Positions 45,663 through 55,430 are shown, counted from the stretch's first letter. The stretch: 64,000 nt of DNA from Croceicoccus naphthovorans (GCF_001028705.1 NZ_CP011770.1:561501-625500); one strand, 5' to 3'. Notes: a model not told the origin generated them from the sequence alone. Translations and numbers: made by a program.

Positions 45663-47123
45663 ATGAAGATCCGTTTCGCCCCCTCCGCCCCCGCAGATGC
45701 CGGGATCGTTGCCCGCATCGTCAACCTCGACGCCATGCCCGCCGGATTGCCCGCCACCGTGACCGAGGGCGCGGCCGCATCGCGCTTCGCCGGAAAGCCG
45801 GGTCAGGTCTTCGACGGGTTCGGCGAAGTCGACGGCAAAGTCCGCCGGCTGGCGCTGGCCGGTGCGGGCAAGGCCGATGCCGAGGGGCGTCTGGCCAACC
45901 TTGAAAAAGCGGGCGCGACGCTGACCGCCAAGTACCTGACATCTGGCGAAAGCAGCCTGACCATCGATTTCACCGATACCGGCCTGTCCACCCGCGAAGC
46001 CGCCGCCGTCCTGATGGGCGCGCGGCTGCGCAGCTGGCGCATCGATACCTATCGCACCCGCCTGAAGGACGAGCAGAAGCCGACCCTGACGGAAGTGGTT
46101 GCAGTGGGTGCGCCCGATGGCACCGAAGCCGCGTGGGACGATGCCGCGGCCGTGGCGCTGGGCGTCGAATATGCGCGCGAACTGGTGTCGGAACCGGGCA
46201 ACGTGATCTTCCCCGAAAGCTTTGTCGAACGCTGCAAGGCGCGGCTTGACGGGCTGGGCGTGGAGATCACCGTACTCGACGTGGCCGAGATGGAGAAGCT
46301 GGGCATGGGCGCGCTGCTGGGCGTTGGACAGGGTTCGACCCGTCCGTCGCGCTTGCTGGCCATGCACTGGAAGGGCGGCAACGATCACGATGCGCCGCTG
46401 GCGCTGGTGGGTAAGGGCGTGACCTTCGATTCGGGCGGCATCAGCATCAAGCCGGGCGCGGGCATGGAGGACATGAAGTTCGACATGGGCGGCGCCGCGG
46501 CGGTCGCGGGCACGATGCTGACGCTCGCCACGCGCAAGGCCAAGGCCAACGTCGTCGGCGTGGTCGGGTTGGTCGAGAATATGCCGGACGGCAATGCGCA
46601 GCGCCCCGGTGACGTGGTGACCAGCATGTCGGGCCAGACGATCGAGGTGATCAACACCGACGCCGAGGGCCGCCTTGTCCTCTGCGATGCGCTGACCTGG
46701 ACGCAGCAGACTTTCAAGCCCGCGCGGATCATCGATCTTGCCACGCTGACCGGCGCGATCCTGATCTCGCTGGGCCACGAACACGCGGGCATGTTCACCA
46801 ACGACGATACGCTGGCAGGCGACATCGACGATGCGGGCAAGCGGACCGGCGACACCGTCTGGCGTTTCCCGCTGGGCGCGGCCTATGACAAGATGCTCGA
46901 CAGCCCGATCGCGGACATGAAGAACATCGGCGGACGTCTGGCCGGATCGATCACCGCGGCGCAGTTCCTGAAGCGGTTTATCGAGACCGACACGCCTTGG
47001 GCGCACCTCGACATCGCGGGCACGGTCTGGACCGACAAGCCGGGTGCGACGTGGGAGAAGGGCGCATCGGGCTTCGGCGTACGTCTTCTCGACGATCTGG
47101 TGCGGACCACGATCCAGAGCTGA
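45663..47123 (+). CDS. pepA: Leucyl aminopeptidase
   Basis: Cytosolic M17 zinc aminopeptidase, 486 residues from ATG 45663 with AGGAG upstream. Metal-binding motifs: GKGVTFDSGGISIKPGAGMED, DMGGAAAVAGTML and the signature NTDAEGRLVL. The divergent N-terminal domain occupies the first 170 residues. It follows the divergent lptD gene by 174 bp and is followed by holC after 42 bp, as in many Gram-negatives where pepA and holC are linked. Confidence 0.95.
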   Translation: MKIRFAPSAPADAGIVARIVNLDAMPAGLPATVTEGAAASRFAGKPGQVFDGFGEVDGKVRRLALAGAGKADAEGRLANLEKAGATLTAKYLTSGESSLTIDFTDTGLSTREAAAVLMGARLRSWRIDTYRTRLKDEQKPTLTEVVAVGAPDGTEAAWDDAAAVALGVEYARELVSEPGNVIFPESFVERCKARLDGLGVEITVLDVAEMEKLGMGALLGVGQGSTRPSRLLAMHWKGGNDHDAPLALVGKGVTFDSGGISIKPGAGMEDMKFDMGGAAAVAGTMLTLATRKAKANVVGVVGLVENMPDGNAQRPGDVVTSMSGQTIEVINTDAEGRLVLCDALTWTQQTFKPARIIDLATLTGAILISLGHEHAGMFTNDDTLAGDIDDAGKRTGDTVWRFPLGAAYDKMLDSPIADMKNIGGRLAGSITAAQFLKRFIETDTPWAHLDIAGTVWTDKPGATWEKGASGFGVRLLDDLVRTTIQS

Positions 47124-47165
47124 TGTCGCTCCCGCCTCAAGTAGCGAAGCGGTAGGCAGCAAAAG

Positions 47166-47600
47166 ATGCGTGTCGATTTCTATCACCTGACCGATGATCC
47201 GGTGCCGGCGGCGCTGGCCCGCATCGCGGCAAAGGCGCTGGGTACCGGCGGCCGGATGATGGTGGTCAGCGACGATGCGCAGCAGAGAGGTGCGCTGTCC
47301 GATGCCCTTTGGGCGGCGGTCGGATTCCTCGCCAATGGCGCGGTGGACGAACATGGCGCGGCGGCGCAGCCGGTGCTGATCGGCGAAAGCGCCGCGCCTG
47401 CCGCCAACGATGCGGCCTTCGTCGCGCTGGCCGATGGGCGCTGGCGGGACGAGGCGCTGGAGTATAGCCGCACCTTCTACTTCTTCGACGCGGCCACGAT
47501 CGACGGCGCGCGGGCCGCGTGGCGCGCGCTTGGGGAACGCGACGGGGTGGCGCGGCATTACTGGAAACAGGTCGGCGGCCGCTGGGTCGAAGGGCCGTAA
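47166..47600 (+). CDS. holC: DNA polymerase III subunit chi
   Basis: 144 residues. Chi links the clamp loader to SSB at the replication fork. The N-terminus VDFYHLTDDPVPAALARIAAKALGTGGRMMVVSDD and the WRALGERDGVARHYWKQVGGRWVEGP C-terminus are recognisable. The typical aromatic/arginine patch is present at the end. It sits right behind pepA, a classic pairing. Confidence 0.9.
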   Translation: MRVDFYHLTDDPVPAALARIAAKALGTGGRMMVVSDDAQQRGALSDALWAAVGFLANGAVDEHGAAAQPVLIGESAAPAANDAAFVALADGRWRDEALEYSRTFYFFDAATIDGARAAWRALGERDGVARHYWKQVGGRWVEGP

Positions 47601-47639
47601 GACAGGGCAAGCGGGGCGTAGACGGAGGAGATTGCCGCA

Positions 47640-48137
47640 ATGAACCGATGGATTCTGGCACCGCTCGCCACGCTGGCGCTGACCGCCTGCGGATCGCCCG
47701 ACGAGGGCAAGATCCCGACCGAGGACGGCGATATCGATTATACCGTCACCGGCGATGGCGAGGCTGGACAAGTCACGCTGAGCGGCCCTGACGGCGACAT
47801 GACGGTCGATAGCGGCACGAATGTCGATCCCGATTTGCCCGAAGGCGTGGTCGCCTATCCGGGGGCGACTATCTCGAACGTAACCAACGTTGCGGTTGGT
47901 GGCGGCAACGGGGCGATGGTGTCGATGGAAACGCCGGACAGCGCGCAAAAGGTGGTCGATTGGTACAAGGCCGAGGCGCGCAAACGCAGCTTCGCGATAG
48001 AGGCCGAGGTGCATCAGGGCGACCTGCACATGCTGGGCGGCAAGGCCGCCGATGGCCGCGAATTCAGCCTGACCGCGTCCGACAAGGGCGGCAATACGAC
48101 GGTGCAACTGATCGCGGGGGTTGGCCTGCCCAATTGA
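47640..48137 (+). CDS. Small lipoprotein of unknown function
   Basis: 165 residues. Lipobox LTAC in MNRWILAPLATLALTACGS gives Cys17. The mature part has an acidic start and then a compact domain with VVAYPGATISNVTNVAVGGGN, SMETPDSAQKVVDWYKAEARKRSF and GKAADGREFSLTASDKGG. The VxWYKxxA segment recalls proteins of the DUF-type seen in other sphingomonads, but no family can be named. It lies 39 bp behind holC. Confidence 0.7.
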   Translation: MNRWILAPLATLALTACGSPDEGKIPTEDGDIDYTVTGDGEAGQVTLSGPDGDMTVDSGTNVDPDLPEGVVAYPGATISNVTNVAVGGGNGAMVSMETPDSAQKVVDWYKAEARKRSFAIEAEVHQGDLHMLGGKAADGREFSLTASDKGGNTTVQLIAGVGLPN

Positions 48138-48280
48138 GCCTTTGGGCTGAGCCATCGTAGCTGAGCTAATGGGCTGGGCCTGTGCGGCAAGGCTTGTGCC
48201 CGCGCGCTTGCGCGGCTAGGTGCGCGCGCAACGCCCGATCGGGCCCGTTATTTTGCCAATCCAGTCTTAAGGAAATACCC

Positions 48281-48703
48281 ATGGCGGTTACCCGCACCTT
48301 TTCGATCATCAAGCCCGACGCCACCCGTCGCAACCTGACCGGCGCCGTCACCAAGATGCTGGAAGAAGCCGGCCTGCGCGTCGTCGCCAGCAAGCGCATC
48401 CACATGACCCGCGAACAGGCCGAAGGCTTTTACGCGGTGCACTCCGAACGCCCGTTCTTCGGCGAACTGTGCGATTTCATGATGAGCGAGCCGGTCGTCG
48501 TGCAGGTTCTGGAAGGCGAAGACGCCGTCACCCGCAACCGCGACATCATGGGCGCGACCAACCCGGCCGATGCCGCACCGGGCACGATCCGCAAGGAACA
48601 CGCGCTTTCGATCGGTGAGAACACCGTCCACGGTTCGGACAGCGAAGAGAACGCCAAGATCGAGATCGACTTCTTCTTCAAGCCCGAAGAAATCGTCGGC
48701 TGA
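48281..48703 (+). CDS. ndk: Nucleoside diphosphate kinase
   Basis: 140 residues from ATG 48281 with SD TAAGGA. Transfers gamma-phosphates between nucleoside triphosphates and diphosphates through a phosphohistidine. Motifs: [44 protein letters not shown], and the active-site [17 protein letters not shown] rho-independent terminator follows. Confidence 0.97.
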   Translation: MAVTRTFSIIKPDATRRNLTGAVTKMLEEAGLRVVASKRIHMTREQAEGFYAVHSERPFFGELCDFMMSEPVVVQVLEGEDAVTRNRDIMGATNPADAAPGTIRKEHALSIGENTVHGSDSEENAKIEIDFFFKPEEIVG

Positions 48704-48732
48704 TCGCCACGGCACATTGCTGATTTTGCGAA

Positions 48733-48760
48733 AGGTCGTCCCGCAAGGGGCGGCCTTTTT
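48733..48760 (+). terminator. Rho-independent terminator after ndk
   Basis: AGGTCGTCCC (48733-48742) pairs with GGGGCGGCCT (48747-48756), with one G-T pair, around a short GCAA loop. It is followed by a run of T (48756-48760). It lies about 30 bp after the ndk stop. Confidence 0.85.
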
Positions 48761-48820
48761 GCTTTGTGGCGATGGCGAAGTAAGGCATCATCGGGCCGTC
48801 GCGGCAAGACGGGGGTGTCG

Positions 48821-49078
48821 ATGCGGATCGTATCGTGGGTCTATCTGGCGTTGGGGCTGATCGCCTGCGCAGTCCCCTGGCTGAACGCCAATGGCTATAT
48901 GGGCGAACCCGATCCGTTGAGCGGCATCTTCCCGTTTCTCGTCGCCCTGCCGTGGAGCTTGCTGATCGACTACATGCCGTGGACCGATGAAAGCGGTCAG
49001 CTGGCACTGGGGTTCTGTGTGGCGGCGGTGCTGGTCAATTTCGGTCTGCTGCGCTGGATCGCGGCGCATTTGAAGTAG
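48821..49078 (+). CDS. Small membrane protein, unknown
   Basis: 85 residues from ATG 48821. Three hydrophobic stretches (VYLALGLIACAVPWL, GIFPFLVALPWSLLIDY, LALGFCVAAVLVNFGLLRW) fill most of the protein. It is not recognised. It lies 5 bp before the lipoprotein gene at 49084 and in the same direction, so the two are likely co-transcribed. Real status is supported by the compact spacing and hydrophobic pattern. Confidence 0.65.
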   Translation: MRIVSWVYLALGLIACAVPWLNANGYMGEPDPLSGIFPFLVALPWSLLIDYMPWTDESGQLALGFCVAAVLVNFGLLRWIAAHLK

Positions 49079-49083
49079 AGGGG

Positions 49084-49785
49084 ATGACGATGCGGTATTG
49101 GGCGATTGCGGTTCTGGCCGGTGCACTGGCGGGATGTTCGGCAGGCGCGGGCGATGACCCGGCGATGCAGGAAAGCGAAGCGGCGGAAAGCGCGGCGCCC
49201 GCCGACGATGAGGCTACCGTCGCACCCAGCTTCGATTGCGCGCAATCCGACAGCAAGGCGACCGACCTCGTCTGCGATACGCCGATGCTGGCGCGCATGG
49301 ATAACGAGTTGCAGCGGCTCTATGCCCTGGCCGAGAGCGGCACCTACACGTCCGAGGATCGCTTGCAGGAACTGACCGCGATGCAGCGCGGCTGGATCAA
49401 GGGCCGCGACGATTGCTGGAAGGCAGACGACCTGATGCAATGCGTGACGGCCAGCTATGCGATGCGTATCCATGAACTGCGCCAGGGGTTCTTCGACAGC
49501 CGCCAGCAGGACGAGAAGGGCATTTCCAACGGCCCGCTGGCGCTGGCCTGCGTTGGCGCGGATTATGGCGTGTCGGTCACGTTCATTCAGGCCGACCCCG
49601 GCGTGGCGTTCCTGCAATGGCTGGACCAGTCGGTCGCGCTGGTCCAAGTGCCCAGTGGGTCGGGCGTGAAGTACGAAGGCAGCAATTATGCCGGGGCAGC
49701 CCAGTTGTTTGCCAAGGGCGACGACGCCATGTTTACCCCGCCCGGCGGCACGGAAATGACCTGCCGGGTCGAGGAAATCGGATAG
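49084..49785 (+). CDS. Lipoprotein combining LprI-like and MliC-like lysozyme-inhibitor domains
   Basis: 233 residues. Lipobox LAGC at about Cys18. After a low-complexity acidic/alanine linker, residues 55-145 carry an LprI-type domain (FDCAQSDSKATDLVCDTPMLARMDNELQRLY...QRGWIKGRDDCW, with paired cysteines). The last 75 residues (LACVGADYGVSVTFIQADPG to TEMTCRVEEIG) match the MliC lysozyme-inhibitor domain, beginning and ending with cysteines. Both families inhibit c-type lysozymes in the periplasm. Inhibition by this fusion is inferred. Confidence 0.8.
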   Translation: MTMRYWAIAVLAGALAGCSAGAGDDPAMQESEAAESAAPADDEATVAPSFDCAQSDSKATDLVCDTPMLARMDNELQRLYALAESGTYTSEDRLQELTAMQRGWIKGRDDCWKADDLMQCVTASYAMRIHELRQGFFDSRQQDEKGISNGPLALACVGADYGVSVTFIQADPGVAFLQWLDQSVALVQVPSGSGVKYEGSNYAGAAQLFAKGDDAMFTPPGGTEMTCRVEEIG

Positions 49786-49796
49786 GGAGAGAGTCC

Positions 49797-50042
49797 ATGC
49801 AGGGCATGGGATCGGGCGATTGCCCGTTCACGTTCAACACCGACCCGCAGACCTTCATGGTTGGCGATACGGTCAGCTATCGCGTGGAAGGCATGGACGG
49901 ATTCCCCTTTGCCGGACGCTTGCTGGAAGTGCATGATCGGCATGTCGTGCTGACCACGGACCTGGAAGGTAGGAACGACGGCGAAGTCTATCGCGCCAGC
50001 CGCGAAGATCGTCCGCTGGTCACCGCCGATCAGATCGCGTGA
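49797..50042 (+). CDS. Small hypothetical protein
   Basis: 81 residues from ATG 49797, with GGGAGAGAG eight bases before. No signal or membrane segment. It has a short beta-rich pattern (VGDTVSYRVEGMDGFPFAGRLLEVHDRHVVLTTD) that looks like an SH3-like or OB-like small domain, but no family can be named. It begins 12 bp after the LprI-MliC gene and its stop lies 5 bp from the convergent purN gene. Confidence 0.6.
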   Translation: MQGMGSGDCPFTFNTDPQTFMVGDTVSYRVEGMDGFPFAGRLLEVHDRHVVLTTDLEGRNDGEVYRASREDRPLVTADQIA

Positions 50043-50046
50043 AACG

Positions 50047-51012
50047 TTAAAACTCGTCCGCCGCATTCATCAGCGCGGTCAGCCGTTTCGGCGCGACCGT
50101 GCGCCAGCTGCGTTCCAACCACTGGCGCACATGGTCCCAATCCACACCCGGACGGTTCAGGATCAGCCCGGCCCAGCCGCTTGCGCCATAATAGGCAGGG
50201 CGGAACCAGATGTCGGGATCGCGTTCGATCAGCGCGGCCAGCTCGTCCGGCCCGTCTGTCTTCACCAGCACCGCGATATGCGGTTCGCCGTGATGCCGGT
50301 TGGAGAAATAGGCGAAGAACTTCCCGTTTTTGCCGCCGGTGCGCCAGCCGGGGCTGCCGTGGCTTTCGCGCGCTTCCGCCTCGGGCAAGGATAGCGCCAG
50401 CGCGCCGACCTTTTCCAGCAGCCAGTCGGCGCTGAACGGGCGGGAGACAAGGTCCTCCAGCGTCCGCGAATAGAGCTGATGCTCTGCATAGAGCACCCGG
50501 CCCGCCAAGGTTTCAGGCGTATCGCCGGGCAGGATCGCCACCGGCGTTTGGCCCAGGACCGGCCCGTCGTCCAACTCAGCCGTCACGAGATGCACCGAAC
50601 AGCCCGCGTGGCTGTCCCCCGCCTCCATCGCGCGGGCGTGGGTGTCCAGCCCCTTGTACTTGGGTAGCAGCGAGGGATGGATGTTGAGCATATGCCCCTC
50701 CCACCGCGAGACGAATTCGGGGCTGAGGATGCGCATGTATCCGGCTAGCGCGATATAGTCTGCACCGGCCTTCAGCACCGCCGCTTCCATCGCCGCATCG
50801 TGTTCGGCGCGCTTCATGCCCTTGTGCGGCAGGGCGAAGGTCGCGACGCCCTCCGCCTCGGCAAGCTTAAGCCCCTTCGCCGCCGGATCGTTCGATCCCA
50901 CCAGCACGATTTCGTACGGGCAATCCTCACGGCGGCTGGCATAGAGCAGCGCGGCCATGTTCGATCCGGTACCACTGATCAGGACGGCTACCTTGGCGCG
51001 TTCTGGCATCAT
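50047..51012 (-). CDS. purN: PurN-type GAR formyltransferase fused to a YjbR/MmcQ-like domain
   Basis: 321 residues from ATG 51012; ATG 51009 is also possible. Residues about 5-200 are a PurN with VAVLISGTGSNMAALL, MLNIHPSLLPKYKG (catalytic N and H) and the later DDGPVLGQ with the aspartate. It forms formyl-GAR in purine synthesis using 10-formyl-THF. The last 115 residues (KVGALALSLPEAEARESHGSPGW to APKRLTALMNAADEF) match the YjbR/MmcQ family (CyaY-like fold), usually a separate small protein. Whether the fused domain helps the enzyme is unknown. purM is nearby but separated by a permease gene. Confidence 0.9.
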   Translation of the reverse strand: MMPERAKVAVLISGTGSNMAALLYASRREDCPYEIVLVGSNDPAAKGLKLAEAEGVATFALPHKGMKRAEHDAAMEAAVLKAGADYIALAGYMRILSPEFVSRWEGHMLNIHPSLLPKYKGLDTHARAMEAGDSHAGCSVHLVTAELDDGPVLGQTPVAILPGDTPETLAGRVLYAEHQLYSRTLEDLVSRPFSADWLLEKVGALALSLPEAEARESHGSPGWRTGGKNGKFFAYFSNRHHGEPHIAVLVKTDGPDELAALIERDPDIWFRPAYYGASGWAGLILNRPGVDWDHVRQWLERSWRTVAPKRLTALMNAADEF

Positions 51013-51155
51013 CGGGACTGGCAAACCTTTTCGATGGGGAACAGGGCGGCGGCCCCGGTGGTTCTTGGGGCAATGACTTGCGACCTATACCGGCCACGGC
51101 GGAGGTTTCCGCTGGCTTTCCCCTACGCGCGGCACACCACGCAGGCAATGCCCTG

Positions 51156-52223
51156 ATGCGCGTGCCGTTCCGCCCAAGAGAGGAGGACGCGCCCTACCTG
51201 CGCCGCCTGCTCTATACCATTGCCATTGCCGCGGTTCTGATCGTTGTCTGGCGTGCGTCGGACCTGTTGTTGCTGGCCTTCGGGTCGGTGCTGGGCGCGG
51301 TGGTGTTCCGCAGCGCGGGCGATCTGTTTCAGCGGATCGGCCTGAAGAACAAGGACTTGTCGCTGGGACTGGGCATCCTGCTCTGCCTTTGCGTGCTGGG
51401 CGTGATGGGGTACCTGCTGACCGTGCAGTTCGGGGTGCAGATCGCCAACCTGATCGACAACCTGCCCGAAACGATTGCCGCCATAGAAAACGCCGTGGGA
51501 TCGAACCCGGTCGGCGCGGCGGTGGTCAAGGCCGTGCGCGCCGCCGTATCGGGCAGCGCGATTGCCGACCGGTTGGGGCAACTTGTGGCCGGGACGGGTG
51601 AAGTCCTGCTCAATTTCGTCATCGTCGTGATCGGCGCGATGTTCATTGCCGCCAATCCGGGGCCGTACCGCCGGGCGATGATCTTGCTGACGCCAAGGGC
51701 TGGGCGTCCGACGATGGATCGCGCGCTGGGCGAAGTGGGCATTGCGCTGCGTCTTTGGCTGAAGGCGAAGCTGATCTCGATGACCGCGATGACGGTGCTG
51801 ATCGGCGGGTCGCTGTGGCTGGCGGGTGTCGAGCACTGGATGGCGCTGGGCCTGCTGGGCGGGATCAGCGAGTTCGTGCCCTATGTCGGCCCCGCCGTCG
51901 CGATGCTGCCCGCAGTCGGCATTGCCGCGACGCAGGGCGGCGACGTGCTGACTTACACTCTGATCGCCTATCTGGCGACGCGCGTGATAGAGGCGTGGCT
52001 GATCACGCCGTTGGTCAATCGGCAGGTGGTGAACATTCCGCCCGCGCTGACGCTGTTCGTCATTCTTGGCGCGGGCGCGGTGTTCGGGATCTATGGCGTG
52101 TTCTTTGCGGGCGCGCTGCTGGTCGTCGCCTATGTCGGCGTGCGCGAACTCTATATCCGGGACACGCTGGGCGAAGATATCGACGGCGTGCCGCGCGACG
52201 TTAAAAAGGACATGGCCGAATAG
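51156..52223 (+). CDS. AI-2E family transporter (PerM-type permease)
   Basis: 355 residues from ATG 51156; the frame is open from 51078. Seven or eight hydrophobic segments. Family features include FGVQIANLIDNLP, ALGLLGGISEFVPYVGPAVAMLPAVG and TRVIEAWLITPLVNRQVVNIPPALTLFVILG. Members export small molecules, and some have been shown to move autoinducer-2 or sodium/potassium. It is divergent from purN and convergent with purM, so it sits between two purine genes without an obvious functional link. Confidence 0.9.
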   Translation: MRVPFRPREEDAPYLRRLLYTIAIAAVLIVVWRASDLLLLAFGSVLGAVVFRSAGDLFQRIGLKNKDLSLGLGILLCLCVLGVMGYLLTVQFGVQIANLIDNLPETIAAIENAVGSNPVGAAVVKAVRAAVSGSAIADRLGQLVAGTGEVLLNFVIVVIGAMFIAANPGPYRRAMILLTPRAGRPTMDRALGEVGIALRLWLKAKLISMTAMTVLIGGSLWLAGVEHWMALGLLGGISEFVPYVGPAVAMLPAVGIAATQGGDVLTYTLIAYLATRVIEAWLITPLVNRQVVNIPPALTLFVILGAGAVFGIYGVFFAGALLVVAYVGVRELYIRDTLGEDIDGVPRDVKKDMAE

Positions 52224-52246
52224 GCGGGGCCAAAGAGGCCTGAGCT

Positions 52247-53368
52247 TTAGCCCAGATGCGTCGCACTCCAGTCCTCTCGCGCCGACCATTCGCCCGCGCG
52301 GCCCGCGACGGTGCAGCCCTTTCCGCCGCTGTCCTCGCCCGCACGGATCGCGCCGATAACGTGGACTTCCTCGCCCGCCGCTTCAAGGTCGGCCTTCAGG
52401 CTCTCGACCTCGTCAGCCGCGACCGCCAGCACCATGCCGATGCCGCAGTTGAAGGTGCGGGCCATTTCCTCCGGCTCGATATTTCCCTGCGCCTGCAGGA
52501 ACGCCATCAGACGCGGCAGCAGCCAGCCGCCGACGTCGATATGCGCATGCAGCCCATCGGGCAGAACGCGCGGCACGTTTTCCAGCAAGCCGCCACCGGT
52601 AATGTGCGCCAGTGCATGGATGCGCCCGGCGCGGATCGGGCCGAGCAGGCTCTTCACGTAAATCTTCGTCGGCGCGATCAGTGCGTCGATCAGCAGCACG
52701 TCCTGATCGAACAGGGCGGGGCGGTCGAGCTTCCAGCCCTTGTCCGCCGCCAGCCTGCGAACAAGCGAATACCCGTTGGAATGCACGCCAGAGGACGCAA
52801 GGCCCAGCAGGACATCGCCCTCTGCCACCTTTTCTCCGGTCAGCTGCTCTCCGCGCTCCACCGCGCCGACGCAGAAGCCCGCAAGGTCGTAATCGCCCGC
52901 TTGATACATGCCCGGCATTTCAGCCGTCTCGCCACCGATCAGCGCGCATCCGGCCAGCTTGCAGCCATCGGCAATGCCCGCAACGACGCGGGTGGCGACC
53001 CCGTTCTCCAGCTTGCCGGTGGCGAAGTAGTCGAGGAAGAACAACGGCTCTGCGCCCTGCACGATCAGGTCGTTCACGCACATCGCGACAAGGTCGATGC
53101 CGATGGCGTCGTGTCGGTCGTGGTCGATGGCCAGCTTCACCTTGGTGCCGACACCGTCGTTCGCGGCGACCAGCAGCGGATCGGTATACCCTGCCGCCTT
53201 GGGATCGAAGAAGCCGCCAAAGCCGCCCAGCTCGCTCGTCGCGCCGGGGCGGGCGGTGCTTTTGGCCAGCGGGCCGATCGCTTTCACCAGTGCGTTTCCG
53301 GCCTCGATAGAGACGCCGGCCTTGGCGTAGGTATAGCTTTCGGGGGCAGTTTCAGGCGTATCGGTCAT
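52247..53368 (-). CDS. purM: Phosphoribosylformylglycinamidine cyclo-ligase (AIR synthetase)
   Basis: 373 residues from ATG 53368; the longer frame is antisense to the following gene. Motifs: [71 protein letters not shown], and [14 protein letters not shown]. It closes the imidazole ring in purine synthesis using ATP. Convergent with the AI-2E transporter gene and divergent from the DUF2066-like gene. Confidence 0.96.
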   Translation of the reverse strand: MTDTPETAPESYTYAKAGVSIEAGNALVKAIGPLAKSTARPGATSELGGFGGFFDPKAAGYTDPLLVAANDGVGTKVKLAIDHDRHDAIGIDLVAMCVNDLIVQGAEPLFFLDYFATGKLENGVATRVVAGIADGCKLAGCALIGGETAEMPGMYQAGDYDLAGFCVGAVERGEQLTGEKVAEGDVLLGLASSGVHSNGYSLVRRLAADKGWKLDRPALFDQDVLLIDALIAPTKIYVKSLLGPIRAGRIHALAHITGGGLLENVPRVLPDGLHAHIDVGGWLLPRLMAFLQAQGNIEPEEMARTFNCGIGMVLAVAADEVESLKADLEAAGEEVHVIGAIRAGEDSGGKGCTVAGRAGEWSAREDWSATHLG

Positions 53369-53489
53369 TCGGTCTCTCGCAATCTGCGGGGCAGTTATCG
53401 CTTTCGCGCTTGGATTTCCACGCCTCATTCGGCAAAGAGACCAATGATGACCGCCTTCCGGTACGATATCCCCGGCTGATCCCTTGCCA

Positions 53490-54785
53490 ATGCACTCTGC
53501 ACACGCCCTTTCCGGCCCGGTCGAGGCCCTGCGCAGCATCCGCTGGAAACCCATCGCGGTTGCGCTGGCGCTGGCGATTCTCGCCATGATCGCATGGCGC
53601 GTTGTCGCGCAGGTAGAGGGAGAGCGCGGGATTGCGCCGTTGGCCAGCACCGGCGATTTCGAGGTTGGCGGGATAGAGGTCAACGTCACCGGAGACGACG
53701 CGCAGGACGCGCGCGAGAACGGCTGGCGAGAGGCGCAGCGCAAGGCGTGGGAGATTCTCTACGAACGCACCCACGATGGCGAGAAAGCCCCCAACATCTC
53801 CGATTCGCAGCTCGAATCGATGATTTCCGCCGTGGTGGTTGAAAAAGAGGCCATCGGCCCGCGCCGCTATGTCGCGACGCTGGGCGTGATCTTCGACCGC
53901 GCCCGCACCGGGCAGACTTTCGGCGAATCGAGCAGCGTCACGCGGTCGGCCCCGATGTTGGTGATCCCCATCGTGTTTCAGGGCGGCGTGGGCCAGCTCT
54001 ATGAAATGCGCACCCCGTGGCAGCGCGCGTGGGCAGAGTATCGCAATTCCGAAAGTCCGGTCGATTACGTTCGGCCCTATGGCGGCGGTGGCGAATCGCT
54101 GTTGCTGACGGCTGGGCAGATGAGCCGCCGCAGCCGCGCATGGTGGCGCACGATCCTCGACGAATTCGGCGCGGCCAACGTCGTGTTCCCGGTCGCGCGG
54201 CTGGAACGTCAATGGCCGGGTGGTCCGGTCGTCGGCACGTTCACGGCGCGGTACGGTGCAGATAATACCTACCTCGGCAGCTTTACGATGCGGGCGGAGA
54301 GCGACGATGCCCTGCCGCAGATGCTGACCCAGGCCGTCGGACGGTTGAATTCGATCTATGCGCAGGCGTTCATCGACGGGAAGCTGGGCGCGGACAAGAC
54401 GCTGGATATAGAGCAGCAGGGTATCGATCCCGACCTGCTGGCGGCGCTGACCGCTGCGGCGGGTGGCGATGCGGATACAGGCGATGCCCCGGCGGCGGAA
54501 GCGCCCGACAGCGGCACGCCCGCACCATTGCAGACCGCCGCGCCGCAGGGCATTTCGCTGACGGTTCAGGTAACGACGCCCGACCCGGCATCGGTCGATG
54601 CGGCCTTGCGGGCGCTGAATGCAACGCCGGGGGTATCGAGCGCAACGATGTCGAGCCTTGCCATCGGCGGCACATCGGTGCTGCAGGTCGGCTATGCAGG
54701 CGACATTTCCGCCTTGGCCGCCGCCTTGCGCCAGCGCGGGTGGCAAGTGACGCAGGGCGCCGACGCGCTGCGTATCGCGCGCTGA
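53490..54785 (+). CDS. DUF2066-like membrane-anchored protein with C-terminal HMA-like repeat
   Basis: 431 residues from ATG 53490; TTG 53484 is an alternative. An N-terminal hydrophobic helix ([17 protein letters not shown]) acts as signal or anchor. The periplasmic part has [31 protein letters not shown] and [15 protein letters not shown], as in DUF2066-type proteins. The last 75 residues have a ferredoxin-like pattern ([21 protein letters not shown]...[17 protein letters not shown]) resembling a heavy-metal-associated fold without CxxC. Function is unknown. It is 12 bp upstream of the hdaA-like gene. Confidence 0.7.
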   Translation: MHSAHALSGPVEALRSIRWKPIAVALALAILAMIAWRVVAQVEGERGIAPLASTGDFEVGGIEVNVTGDDAQDARENGWREAQRKAWEILYERTHDGEKAPNISDSQLESMISAVVVEKEAIGPRRYVATLGVIFDRARTGQTFGESSSVTRSAPMLVIPIVFQGGVGQLYEMRTPWQRAWAEYRNSESPVDYVRPYGGGGESLLLTAGQMSRRSRAWWRTILDEFGAANVVFPVARLERQWPGGPVVGTFTARYGADNTYLGSFTMRAESDDALPQMLTQAVGRLNSIYAQAFIDGKLGADKTLDIEQQGIDPDLLAALTAAAGGDADTGDAPAAEAPDSGTPAPLQTAAPQGISLTVQVTTPDPASVDAALRALNATPGVSSATMSSLAIGGTSVLQVGYAGDISALAAALRQRGWQVTQGADALRIAR

Positions 54786-54797
54786 CCAGGCGGGCAC

Positions 54798-55430
54798 ATG
54801 GCCCGTCCGACCCAGATCGTCCTGCCGCTGTCCGGCCCCGCGCGCGAGCAATCCATCGTGCTGGGCGCGGCCATCGAACCGGTGATCCGCGCGTTCGAGG
54901 ATGCGGCGAACTGGCCGTTCCGCACCGCGATCCTGTCTGGCCCGCCTCGTTCGGGCAAATCGCTGCTCGCCCGCTGGTTCGCGCAGAGCGGCATGGGCAC
55001 TGCCATCGACGATGCCGACATGCAGGACGAGGCGGAGCTGTTCCACGCATGGAACCGCGCGCAGGAAGGCGGGCGGCCCTTGCTTTTGGTCGGTCCCCCG
55101 GTTCCGGCGGTGTGGCAGATTACGCTGCCCGACCTGCGATCCCGCTTGGGCGCGGCGCTTCCGCTGACCATCGGCACGCCAGACGATGCAATGCTGTCCG
55201 CACTGATAGAGACCCATGCCGCCGGGCGCGGTCTTGCATTGGAAGACGGGGCCACCACTTATCTGGTTCCGCGGGTGGAGCGCAGCTTTGCCGCGGTAGA
55301 GGCGCTGGTGGCCGAGATCGACCGCCTGAGCCTTGAACGCAAGGCTCCGGCCCGGCAGGCGATCTGGCGAGAGGCGCTGGAACGGCTGGCAGGACGGGGC
55401 GAAGCGCCAGAACAGGGCGACCTGAACTGA
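54798..55430 (+). CDS. Hda-like DnaA paralogue (HdaA)
   Basis: 210 residues. A compact AAA+ protein with QIVLPLSGPAREQ (sliding-clamp-type binding motif near the N-terminus), AILSGPPRSGKSLLARWF as Walker A and AIDDADMQDEAELFHAWN as a Walker B-like region. Lacks DnaA domains III-IV completeness and a DNA-binding domain. HdaA works with the beta clamp to stimulate ATP hydrolysis by DnaA, preventing over-initiation. The QIVLPLS motif is a plausible clamp site. The gene neighbourhood with AI-2E permease is common in alphaproteobacteria. Confidence 0.88.
   Translation: MARPTQIVLPLSGPAREQSIVLGAAIEPVIRAFEDAANWPFRTAILSGPPRSGKSLLARWFAQSGMGTAIDDADMQDEAELFHAWNRAQEGGRPLLLVGPPVPAVWQITLPDLRSRLGAALPLTIGTPDDAMLSALIETHAAGRGLALEDGATTYLVPRVERSFAAVEALVAEIDRLSLERKAPARQAIWREALERLAGRGEAPEQGDLN

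Noticed and set aside
45489..48155. Upstream 890-residue extension of the lptD frame
   Set aside because: It is antisense to pepA, holC and the lipoprotein gene, which are well recognised. LptD has its own signal peptide starting at 45488.
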